DNA of 64,000 bases from Rhynchopus euleeides (lineage: Eukaryota; Euglenozoa; Diplonemea; Diplonemida; Diplonemidae). Shown here in pieces: positions 47,413 through 60,603 of this stretch. The stretch covers positions 62,001 to 126,000 of the forward strand of contig OY723251.1 in the NCBI GenBank assembly GCA_963210315.1. Reading direction: 5' to 3'. The position numbers and the translations under genes were made by a program. Under the pieces are notes generated by a model. The model saw only the letters and a list, made by a program, of their open reading frames with translations. It did no database searches and was not told where the DNA came from. Each line of letters opens with the position of its first letter. Position 1 is the stretch's first letter.

Positions 47413-48480
47413 CTGTCGCTTGCCTTTCCCCCCCCGTCCTTTGTGGTGGCCCTTTCCCGAGTAGGGCGCGGGGCGGTCCTGCGTGTTACGCTCCTGCAGG
47501 AACCGCTCCTGAAACGCGGCCCGCCTCTCCTGCGTGTCGTCCTGCGTGGCCCGCCCCTCCCGGAGTAGGCGCCCGTGTGCCACCGCATCGTACTTCGCTG
47601 GGTCCATAATCTTCGCCTTTGCCAGGTAGAGGCGGGCGCCCGCTCGCCCCTTCAGGAGAAAGTGTGAGTTCATAGCGACGATTGTCTTGTGAAGGGCCTC
47701 GATAAACCGGTCCGGATCGTCGTCGTCGCGGATCAGCCCCATTGTCTGAAACAGAGAGTCGAAGGCCTGGATGAGCTGGTGTTGCCAGTCCGGTGAACTC
47801 GGGGCATCGCTGAGCTCCGCCTGTCGGAAAACCCGGGATACCTCAGCTTTCACCAACCTGCGTCCGGGGGCAGTGGCGATCGACGATCCCCAGGTCGACA
47901 CGATGTGGGCGGAGAAGTCAGCGGGCAGCTCGGCCTCCGTCCGCTGCAGCGCCTTCTGCAGAGTGGCGATCTGCTTCGCCTGCGTCTCCACGGTCTTCTT
48001 CAGCTCCTTCTGCTCCTTCTCCAGCCGGCCTGTCAACTTCAGCAGGTACTCCAGCGAGTTCGCCACGCGGAGATCGGTGTTCGAGTCGGCGGGGTGGTGT
48101 GCGTCCCTGTGCTGGAGGCCCGTGCCACTCTGGCTGTCCGCCTCGCTGTACTCCCCGTCCTCGCCTAGCTCGCCCGCCCCTGCTGCCAGGTCCGCCGCGG
48201 TCTCCTCGTCGACCGCCTGCCGGACCCATGCGCACTCGGGGCACACCCAGCCCCTGTCCCCTGCGCCCTCGAGCCATTCGGGGACGATGTGCGCCGGGAT
48301 GTGATCTCTCATGCACGTCCTGACCGTGGTCCCACCGCAGTCGTGGCAGCTGAATGCGGTCCTGGCTGTGTGCGTTGTATTGCAGGTTTCGAATATGCAC
48401 TCGGGGCGACGCTCTGCTGGCTCGTTGTCGGGGTGGGCGGGGTCGGGAACCTTCAGGGTGTCCCAATCCAGAGTGGCCAT
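47410..48480 (-). CDS. gag: Gag-like protein of the YR retrotransposon
   Basis: A 356-residue protein from the ATG at 48480, a few bases past the 40-bp array. Residues about 28-85 form a Cys/His-rich zinc-binding region (CIFETC, CHDC, CMRDH, CPEC) resembling a RING/PHD-like finger rather than a retroviral knuckle. A coiled coil follows (about 145-190, RLEKEQKELKKTVETQ), then a helical segment and a basic Gly/Lys tail (GKGHHKGRGGKGKRQ) suited to RNA binding. Its TGA stop (47412-47410) is in frame with the next gene, so a Gag-YR readthrough product is possible. Gag identity is inferred from position and composition. Confidence 0.75.
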   Translation of the reverse strand: MATLDWDTLKVPDPAHPDNEPAERRPECIFETCNTTHTARTAFSCHDCGGTTVRTCMRDHIPAHIVPEWLEGAGDRGWVCPECAWVRQAVDEETAADLAAGAGELGEDGEYSEADSQSGTGLQHRDAHHPADSNTDLRVANSLEYLLKLTGRLEKEQKELKKTVETQAKQIATLQKALQRTEAELPADFSAHIVSTWGSSIATAPGRRLVKAEVSRVFRQAELSDAPSSPDWQHQLIQAFDSLFQTMGLIRDDDDPDRFIEALHKTIVAMNSHFLLKGRAGARLYLAKAKIMDPAKYDAVAHGRLLREGRATQDDTQERRAAFQERFLQERNTQDRPAPYSGKGHHKGRGGKGKRQ

Positions 48481-48484
48481 CTTC

Positions 48485-48865
48485 TCTGTTACGCAGCTCG
48501 GCGTAGTTACTGTCCCTCTCTGTTTGTTACACGCAGCACGGCGTTGTTACTGTCCCTCTCTGTAAGATACACGCAGCTCGGCGTAGTTACTGTCCCTCTC
48601 TGTTTGTTACACGCAGCACGGCGTTGTTACTGTCCCTCTCTGTAAGATACACGCAGCTCGGCGTAGTTACTGTCCCTCTCTGTTTGTTACACGCAGCACG
48701 GCGTTGTTACTGCCCCTCTCTGTAAGATACACGCAGCTCGGCGTAGTTACTGTCCCTCTCTGACCTCAAAATACGCGCAGCTCGGCGTACTCCCTCAGCC
48801 CGTAGTTACGCACGGCGTAGTTACTGTCCCTCTCTCTTCAGAACAACCACGCAGCTCGGCGTACT
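48485..48865 (-). repeat. 40-bp tandem array in the YR element leader
   Basis: About nine to ten units of 40 bp, alternating between two variants (cores GCAGCTCGGCGTAGTTACTG and GCAGCACGGCGTTGTTACTG) so that the higher-order period is 80 bp. Units beyond about 48765 are degraded. It lies between A1 and the Gag start codon and is likely leader or promoter sequence. Confidence 0.88.
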
Positions 48866-48918
48866 CTGTCCGCTTCTGTCACTCTTGCCCCCCTCTTGAT
48901 TCTCTCGCCTGCTTGATA

Positions 48919-49056
48919 GTTTGTTGCGTTGACGCTTCTACACACAAAACCCTGAACTGATCACACCCTGAGCCTGATGAAGGGTGGGGTTAGTGTATAG
49001 AGCACGTTTGGTTGCAGCTGTGGTGGGGCGCTTTCCGCTCACACGAGTGTGCTTAA
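48919..49056 (-). repeat. Split direct repeat, A1 (5' end of the element)
   Basis: The 138-bp repeat at the 5' end of the coding strand. It is identical by eye to 44305-44442 and should contain the promoter and start of the genomic RNA. Confidence 0.9.
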
Positions 49057-49642
49057 GTTTCGACACGCAGTGGCGCAGAAACAAAAAAAAACAAGGCACC
49101 CCGGGGGGTGGCTGAAAGGCGGGCTCCTCACCCAGACCTGCCACCCAACACCCGGGAACACTGCGGTGCACACTGCCTCACACCAAAAGCCTCTCTGAGC
49201 CCCTGTCGGGAGTCGTGTCGCCACCAGCTCACCAACAGAGCTGCCAGCCCCTCTGCCTTGCGCACAGCAGGCAGCTGGGCAGGGCAGAAGGGCACGGGGG
49301 AGGGATGGATGGGGCCGTGGTGGCACCGTGGTGTGTATTTATATGAGGGACGTCGCAAAGGGGGTGGGCAAAACGCACACATCCCCCGTGAAGGTCTGGG
49401 GTGAGGAGAAGAAGCAGCAGGGCCTGCTGTTTAGTTTGGCATCTGGCGGAAAATGACACGCACACACGACGCGAGACACCCACACCCACACCCCCCCCAA
49501 TGCGTGCTCAGAAAGAATGAACCGCTGCTGCATATAACATCAAGACGAGATCCGGTACGTTCGTTGTTTCGCTGCGTTTAGTGAATCTATGTCGGGTGTC
49601 AAACACCCGCCACCACATGTCCTCTCAGCGGGATACAGTCAA
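49057..49642. other. Spacer right of the YR element
   Basis: No gene seen. C-rich on minus, with a short CACACC tract near 49490. Confidence 0.4.
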
Positions 49643-50070
49643 ACAGTTGTCCAACAAACATCGGTGGGGTAAAGCCCCACCTTAGCTCCAAAAAGCGTAG
49701 CAACCGTGCTTCCTTCTTCCTTAATGATGCGTTGACGCTTCCACCACCCTAGAGCCTGCTGCTTTGATGTGGGTGTGGAGCACATGTGAACACGAGATAG
49801 CTAGACACACAGAAAAGGAACAGGGTCGTCGGAAGCACTCCTATACTTTTACGCATCATAAATGTGCTCAAAAAAAAGGAGCCGGCGGTACGTAATGTGT
49901 TTGTTTGTGCAACCGGGGTGTTAATCTGCAGAAGGAAGGTGGATATACTGATAAGGCAGGGAAGCAAATTATGCAGACTACACGCCCACACTGCTGCCAC
50001 AGCTCCTTTTTAGGCTTAACATCCAACCCACCTTCGTTTTTACCCCCGCCAATTTTTGTTGGACAACTGT
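49643..50070. mobile_element. Small inverted-repeat element (MITE-like)
   Basis: ACAGTTGTCCAACAAA at 49643-49658 is perfectly inverted at 50055-50070, and the match continues imperfectly inward (GGGGTAAA on both arms). Size is 428 bp with no coding capacity. Flanking bases give no clear target duplication. Its interior (about 49689-49873) contains pieces resembling the repeats of the YR element (AAAAAGCG, GCGTTGACGCTTC, ATGTGCT). Confidence 0.6.
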
Positions 50071-50101
50071 AAGCACGCAATGCACCTCCCTTACTCACAC
50101 C

Positions 50102-50596
50102 CTACAGCCGCACTACCACAGGTGGTCCCATTGAGGACGTCTCGCTGCTGGTATGCCAGGTGCGTGTCGGCATCTCACCCTCTGGGTGGTACCACGTCCG
50201 CTCCCCCGCTGCACGCGACCTGTCCGACTGCCTCCCGGTGGCACACGGTGCGGGGAGCGGCAGCGCCTGCACCAGGCCTGCAGGGAGGGTGTGTGCGACG
50301 CCTGCAGCCTCAGCCACGCTCCGCACGGAGGCCACGACGTGCGGCACCACCGACCGGTCTGAGTAGGCCAGCTGCAGCCGGGTGCCTGTGTCGTCCACCA
50401 GGAAGGCCTTCCCGCCTGCCTCCACAAACCCGATCCCACGCACCTGCCCCACAGCGATCCACCCGCCGTGCCGCCATGTGTGGGTCCGCAGGGAGGCCGA
50501 TGCGCTGTCGCCTGCAAGCAGGAGGTTGCCCTCCCCTGTGCGGACAACCACGTTCATCGGCGTGCCTGTCGCCTGGAACTCATCGTAAAGCCGCAT
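50102..50596 (-). CDS. Hypothetical protein, propeller-like (possibly a 3'-terminal exon)
   Basis: A 164-residue frame from the ATG at 50596; it is open a little farther upstream, where a CTGCAG at about 50655-50660 could be a splice acceptor. It has strand-rich repeats with Gly-Asp turns (LLLAGDSASASLRTHTWRHG, WIAVGQVRGIGFVEAGGKAF, LVDDTGTRLQLA), reminiscent of WD40 or related propeller blades, and the final 60 residues are low complexity. Codon composition matches neighbouring host genes. I cannot name it. It may be the last exon of a longer gene whose earlier exons I could not find. Confidence 0.45.
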   Translation of the reverse strand: MRLYDEFQATGTPMNVVVRTGEGNLLLAGDSASASLRTHTWRHGGWIAVGQVRGIGFVEAGGKAFLVDDTGTRLQLAYSDRSVVPHVVASVRSVAEAAGVAHTLPAGLVQALPLPAPCATGRQSDRSRAAGERTWYHPEGEMPTRTWHTSSETSSMGPPVVVRL

Positions 50597-51561
50597 GCAG
50601 TATGCAGGGAAAACGCCCGCGAGAGGGCGGTGTGCGGTGGGGGTCGGGGAGGCCCACCTGCAGGGGCGAGGGTGGAGAGGCGGTGAGGTGGTGGGGTGGT
50701 GGAGGGGGGTGTCTGTGGGGGCCGCAAGGCTTGCGCCAAAGGGGGTGTGGGGGGATGTGGGGAGGGCGTCGGCAGCGCATTTTTTTTCCCGCGGGATAAT
50801 CGTACTCCTTTCGCCTGGTAGGCAGAAACACACCCCCGGATTTTGCCAAGCAAACTGTGCGAAATAAGGACAGAGAGCTGCTTTCTTCGGCGGACCTTGT
50901 GGGTTATCTTAAGGCTGTGTTGGGGCCCTCTGAAAGATGTGGCATTTTGGAGGGTGCTAAGCCTGGAGCTCCAGTCGTACGACCTCCTTCGTTACTTTGC
51001 GACCACGCTTCGTCACTCGTAACCCATCAAAAAATGGACCGGCTTGGCACCGCTCGCCGCAGACAACCCTTCCCTGGCAAAATCATGTTTGTTTTGTGGC
51101 AGTGGTGGCCTGAAGGGCTGTAGGGCTGCTGTAGGGCAGGGCAATCAGGGCAGCTGCCCTTGTGCGGCACAAGGGATGTACACCCGCACCCCCATGCCCC
51201 CCTGCCCGCACAAAGCGGCAGGCGGGCATGGCGCGGGGCTGGGCAACGGTAGCGTGGCGGAACAGGGGCATGTGTGCCCCACAAAGCTTTGGGGTGCGGC
51301 GGCCAGGGCGTCCGTGATATCCCGCACGGGATATCCTGGATATCTGTGCCCCTACCAGCCAGCAAGGTGGAAAGCTGCCCCCTGGCGGCCTGGGTTCATG
51401 GAAGCCAGGCCGCAGAGCGGGGCACGGAGGGTGGCAGCCCAGAGGCACCAACACACACGGCAGACCTGCGCTGCCCCATGGGGCGCTTGCGAGGGTGCCT
51501 TTCCGTTGCGCGGCGGTCAGGCGGGGAACGATCCCTGGAGTCAGGACAGGGATGCGCTGCT
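50597..51561. other. Intergenic region with dense short hairpins
   Basis: Non-coding as far as I can see. Between 51130 and 51440 several short palindromes occur, including GATATCCCGCACGGGATATC (9-bp stem, CA centre) and CCCTTGTGCGGCACAAGGG. They could be structured RNA or a decayed repeat; there is no family match by eye. Confidence 0.4.
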
Positions 51562-54555
51562 TCAACCGCACCGCCTGCGCGCGTCGCGGAGCTGCTCCTT
51601 CAAATAGGTAATGATGTCGCTGTGGCGGGTGTGGGGCGTGGGGTGGTGGAGGTCTTTCGTGTGCCGGCACAAGAAGAACCAAAAGGAACCGGCACCTTCT
51701 TCAACTGGCACATACCCACTGCCGGCCTCCTCCCCCAGCTGTGCCGCCAGCTCGTCCTCGATGCTCAGCTCTCCGGTGCCGCCACCCTCTGCACCCGCCT
51801 CCGCCCCGGCATCGCTGGCGGACTCATTGCACTCCTCCTCCACAGCCTTGGGCTCCTCGACGGCCCGCAGCACGTCCAGCATCTTCGCCACCTTGACCCT
51901 GTGCAGGTGGTACTCCGTCAGCGGGTGCCGCCCCGCCTCGAGGAACTCAGTGATAGACGTGACCTCCTCTTTCAGCGCCAGGATGGCAGCATCGTCGGTG
52001 CCGGGCGACTCGTTGACCACCTCGCGAGCCTCATAGACAAGCCCCTCCAGATCGTTCCGCGCAGACGCGAGCTCATGCCGCCTGTCGTCCGCAAGGTTCA
52101 TCCTCTGCAGGCGCTCGTGCACATCGTCGACATCGATATCCGACACACTGCCGCTGCGTGCCTGGCTGCCACTGCGGAGGCGCAGCTTGGCTGCCATCTT
52201 CTGCAGGTCCGCCAGCTCCAGGGGCGTGACAGGGACACGCTTTTCCAGGCGCTCCGTGATGTACTTCGTCTCTGCAGCAGGGGCGCGCTTCCCGCCGCTG
52301 CCCTTCTTCGGCGCTTTCGCTGCAGGGGCCTTCTTGTGCATCGCCTGCGAGAGCTTGACGCGCGACACATCCAGCACGCCGTTGCCGGCAGCGGTGATGC
52401 GGACCAGCAGCTCCAGCGGGTCTGCGAAGGGGTCCGGGTGGCGTGAGGCCTTCTTGCTCTGCGGGGCAGAGGGTGGCGGCATGCCGGGCTTGAGCCCCTG
52501 CTTCGTGCCGTCGGACACCACGTCGCGCAGCGTGTCCTGGATGTCCTCCACCAGGAAGGCGGCCTCCACACGCTCCCCGCCGGAGGGGCGGGCCGCGTCG
52601 TTGCCGACGGCGGTGACCGTCACCAGCAGTGCGTCGAGGTCCTTCACGCTCGCCCCGTCGCGGGACCCCTTGCCCAAGGCTGCCTGCAGGTTGGCCACCA
52701 CAGGCACCTCCAGGCGCAGGGGCAGGAAGTTGTGCCCGCCGCCCACCCGCGTCTGCGGGTATTTGTTGCCCGACGTCTTGCCGTTTTGGTATGCGGGCCC
52801 CGCTTCGACATAGAGGAGGCCCGGTGGCCTGTGGGGCCCGCGCTGGCAGGCAGTATCGGCGTCGCCTCCTGCGGGGCACAGCGGGTAGGATGTGTTGAAC
52901 AGCGTCTCCTCGTCGGTCGTGACGCCGCCGCCCCCGATGTACTTCGCAAAGATGGGGGAGTCCAGCAGGAGCTTGGTGCGGTGCTTCTGCGATGCGACAC
53001 GTGACCCCGTGTCGTCGGCATCGCTGCCGCGGCGCCCCTTCGAGAGCGCAAACACCTCCACAAGGTAGAGCGGCGTGAGGAGGTCCGTCACGCGTGTGGA
53101 GGACGGGTCGGGGTATGAGAAGTTGGCCGAGGTCACAGCGGTGGCGATGGCGGTAGCCTCGTCCTTGTCGAGGCGGTGGTAGAGGGGGCCGCTGTGGGGG
53201 CCCAGCAGCTGCGTCAGTGCGGTGGTGACGTAGGGCATGCGGGCTGCGCCGCCGTACAGCTCGATGCCGTGGGGCACGTTGAGGCGCTCGGACCTCCGAC
53301 TCAGGAGGGGCTTGGTGTCAGGGTGGTTTGCGTCGTACAGACGCGCTGCCTGGCGGACTACATCCACGACACTGGTGGCGAATACGTCGTTGAGGGCCTC
53401 GAACTCAGGGCGTGTGATGGAGTAGCTGACAATACCAGGCACGCCGTCAAACACATGGTCAAAGCGCAGCTCTGCCTCACCCCTGCTGGTGAGCTCCTCG
53501 ACAGCCTTCTTCGTCAGGTGCAGCGCGCGTGCCATGGCCCTGTCTGTGACGGAGGATGCCTGGCCTGCCTCTGTGCTGTTGCTGAAGAGTGTCGCACGCT
53601 CTGCCTCAGCCGCATCGCGCATGGTTCGGATCGAGTCGCAGCTCGCCTCGGTGGGGCACAGCGTGGCGTTGCCCAGCAGGCTGCCCAGCACGTGCTGCAG
53701 CGTGTGGAGCTGCACCCACTTCGACCCGATGCGCGACGTCTGGGCGTGCGACATCACATGCGCCGTCTTCTGCATCATCAGCCGCCCGCCCGACTCCTGG
53801 CTGCCCTTCACAAGCGTGTACCGCACCACCGTGGCCTGCACCGAGGTGGCAGAGGCAGAGACAAACATCACCACAGCCGCCTTCTTGGGGCTGCTGCTGC
53901 TCCCGCTGCTGTGCTGTGCCTGGTTCCACTCGTGCACAGCTGAGTAGGCGACTGCCAGCGCGTAGTGCTCGTTGAAAATCACAGGCGGGTTCAGCCCCGC
54001 CGCCTCCACGCTTGCAGCGATGATCCTGCGGTCTGCAGACGACACGTGCGACGGCAGCGCCACGGCGATATCCTTCTGCACCTCACTGCCACCCCCCGCC
54101 GCCTTATACATGTGGTCAAACAGCGTCGCGAGCGTCTCCACCGCAGTGGTGCGCACACTCCCCCCCGCGAAGGCGACGTCGATGGGGCGCACGGGGCCCT
54201 CCACCACCGCAGCACGGGCCCGCTGCACGGTGGCTGCCGGGCGCCCCTCCAGCAGGTGCTTCGCACCCTCCGACACGACCCGCTCCGGGCTGCCATCCTC
54301 CTCAGACGTGCGCCACCCCACCACCAGGGGGAAGGCACGGCCCGACAGGCTGTTGAGCACCACACGCGACCCCCGCCCGTACTGCCCCGACACTGCTGCC
54401 CGCGCAGTCTCGGACCCCAGGTCCACACCCAGGCACACCTTGCTGGGGCCTGCCTGCGGCCGTGCGCGCTGCCGCGCAGCACGTCTCTTCGGGGCAGCAC
54501 GGGCAGTGTGGCAGCAGAGCAAGGCCAGGCCCAGCAGCAGCACTGGCGCCCTCAT
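51562..54555 (-). CDS. GRP170/HYOU1-like ER Hsp70-family chaperone (two exons)
   Basis: From the ATG at 54555 (signal peptide VLLLGLALLCCHTARA) to TGA at 51562. Predicted exons are 54555-51716 and 51619-51562 (965 residues); the 96-bp intron (GG|GTATGT, CACAG|CGAC) is phase 2 and has no stop. The N-terminal Hsp70-type ATPase domain shows VCLGVDLGSETARAAV (phosphate 1), AVALPSHVSSADRRII, FNEHYALAVAYS and IELYGGAARMPYV. A long acidic/charged loop and a helical C-terminal region with an EEPKAVEEE stretch follow, as in the Hsp110/Grp170 branch. The family acts as nucleotide exchange factor and holdase for BiP in the ER lumen. I see no KDEL-type retention signal at the predicted end (ARRRCG), so the 3' exon may be wrong or retention may differ. 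Confidence 0.82.
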   Translation of the reverse strand: MRAPVLLLGLALLCCHTARAAPKRRAARQRARPQAGPSKVCLGVDLGSETARAAVSGQYGRGSRVVLNSLSGRAFPLVVGWRTSEEDGSPERVVSEGAKHLLEGRPAATVQRARAAVVEGPVRPIDVAFAGGSVRTTAVETLATLFDHMYKAAGGGSEVQKDIAVALPSHVSSADRRIIAASVEAAGLNPPVIFNEHYALAVAYSAVHEWNQAQHSSGSSSSPKKAAVVMFVSASATSVQATVVRYTLVKGSQESGGRLMMQKTAHVMSHAQTSRIGSKWVQLHTLQHVLGSLLGNATLCPTEASCDSIRTMRDAAEAERATLFSNSTEAGQASSVTDRAMARALHLTKKAVEELTSRGEAELRFDHVFDGVPGIVSYSITRPEFEALNDVFATSVVDVVRQAARLYDANHPDTKPLLSRRSERLNVPHGIELYGGAARMPYVTTALTQLLGPHSGPLYHRLDKDEATAIATAVTSANFSYPDPSSTRVTDLLTPLYLVEVFALSKGRRGSDADDTGSRVASQKHRTKLLLDSPIFAKYIGGGGVTTDEETLFNTSYPLCPAGGDADTACQRGPHRPPGLLYVEAGPAYQNGKTSGNKYPQTRVGGGHNFLPLRLEVPVVANLQAALGKGSRDGASVKDLDALLVTVTAVGNDAARPSGGERVEAAFLVEDIQDTLRDVVSDGTKQGLKPGMPPPSAPQSKKASRHPDPFADPLELLVRITAAGNGVLDVSRVKLSQAMHKKAPAAKAPKKGSGGKRAPAAETKYITERLEKRVPVTPLELADLQKMAAKLRLRSGSQARSGSVSDIDVDDVHERLQRMNLADDRRHELASARNDLEGLVYEAREVVNESPGTDDAAILALKEEVTSITEFLEAGRHPLTEYHLHRVKVAKMLDVLRAVEEPKAVEEECNESASDAGAEAGAEGGGTGELSIEDELAAQLGEEAGSGYVPVEEGAGSFWFFLCRHTKDLHHPTPHTRHSDIITYLKEQLRDARRRCG
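51620..51715 (-). other. Short intron of length divisible by three in the GRP170-like gene
   Basis: GTATGT donor and CCACAG acceptor, 96 nt, open throughout. Splicing or retention therefore both give full-length frames differing by 32 residues. Confidence 0.6.
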
Positions 54556-54952
54556 TGCAAGAAGACCCGGCAACTGATGTCACCGCCTGCCTGTGGGGGG
54601 TGGTGTGGTGTGGCCGTCAGAGCAACCCTCCTCCTCCTCCTCCCCCCCACACAGCAACTGCAGACAGGGGAGGCACGGCATGGGCGGGTGTGGGGTGCAG
54701 GTTGTAGGGCGGGGGGTGGAGGGCACTGCCATTCGACTAAAATACCCCCGCAGGTGTGTCGCAGGGGTGTCACAATAAGCGCCGCACCCACGCCCAGACG
54801 GGGGCTGCTGTTCTTTCGGGGTCCAGCTCTAAGTCTACTGAGATCCACGCGACGGCGCGGTGCTGCGGTGCTGCGGGGCGGCAGGGGCCGGCCGGCAGGC
54901 ACCAAGGTGTGCAATGGGGCAGGGGCTGGGGCGGTGTGGGTGTGGGGCGCTG
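54556..54952. other. Intergenic spacer
   Basis: 397 bases between the GRP170-like start and the TEX9-like stop. A GGGGTGG/CCTCCTCC-rich stretch, no gene seen. Confidence 0.4.
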
Positions 54953-60294
<5,342 letters not shown>

Positions 60295-60603
60295 GGTGCA
60301 CGGTGTAACTGTATGCCTGCACGGTGGGGAGGGTGCGCCTGTTGTGATGCGGCAAGCCTCAGGCACTGCAGGACAGGAGAGGCATCGCAGAGACAACAAC
60401 AAGGTGCAGCCAACGCGACCTCCGTCCATGCTCAAAGTCCATGCATGGCATGCCCGAGACCTAGCAAGATGCATGGCGCAACAAGCGCCTGGGGGCTAAA
60501 GGAATGAACGGAAAAACAAGTCGCCCAGCACCTTCTCGCAATGGTATTCCTTGCTGTAGTCACCACACCAGGGATGCGAAGCCCTGCAGGAGGGGGGGGG
60601 GTA
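60295..60603. other. Spacer upstream of the TEX9-like gene
   Basis: No gene seen; it ends in a G tract and TA at the left boundary of the foldback element. Confidence 0.4.

Larger units (their letters stand above)
44254..49056 (-). mobile_element. Tyrosine-recombinase retrotransposon (Ngaro/PAT/VIPER-like), complete
   Basis: A 4803-bp element with split direct repeats, read on minus as A1 (49056-48919), coding region, B1 (44517-44442), A2 (44442-44305), B2 (44329-44254). The 138-bp and 76-bp repeat pairs appear identical to my eye, and in the joined A2-B2 unit they share a 25-bp overlap (44305-44329). This is the arrangement known for PAT and Ngaro elements, whose circular intermediate is integrated by a tyrosine recombinase without target-site duplication; none is seen here. 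Coding order is Gag, YR, RT-RNase H, with YR before RT, the order I recall for trypanosomatid VIPER/TATE elements. Frames are open and the repeats intact, so it is young and possibly active. Confidence 0.92.

Noticed and set aside
46393..47413. Upstream part of the RT frame as a separate N-terminal domain
   Set aside because: It overlaps the recombinase in another frame and has shadow-like composition; the recombinase frame carries all catalytic residues.
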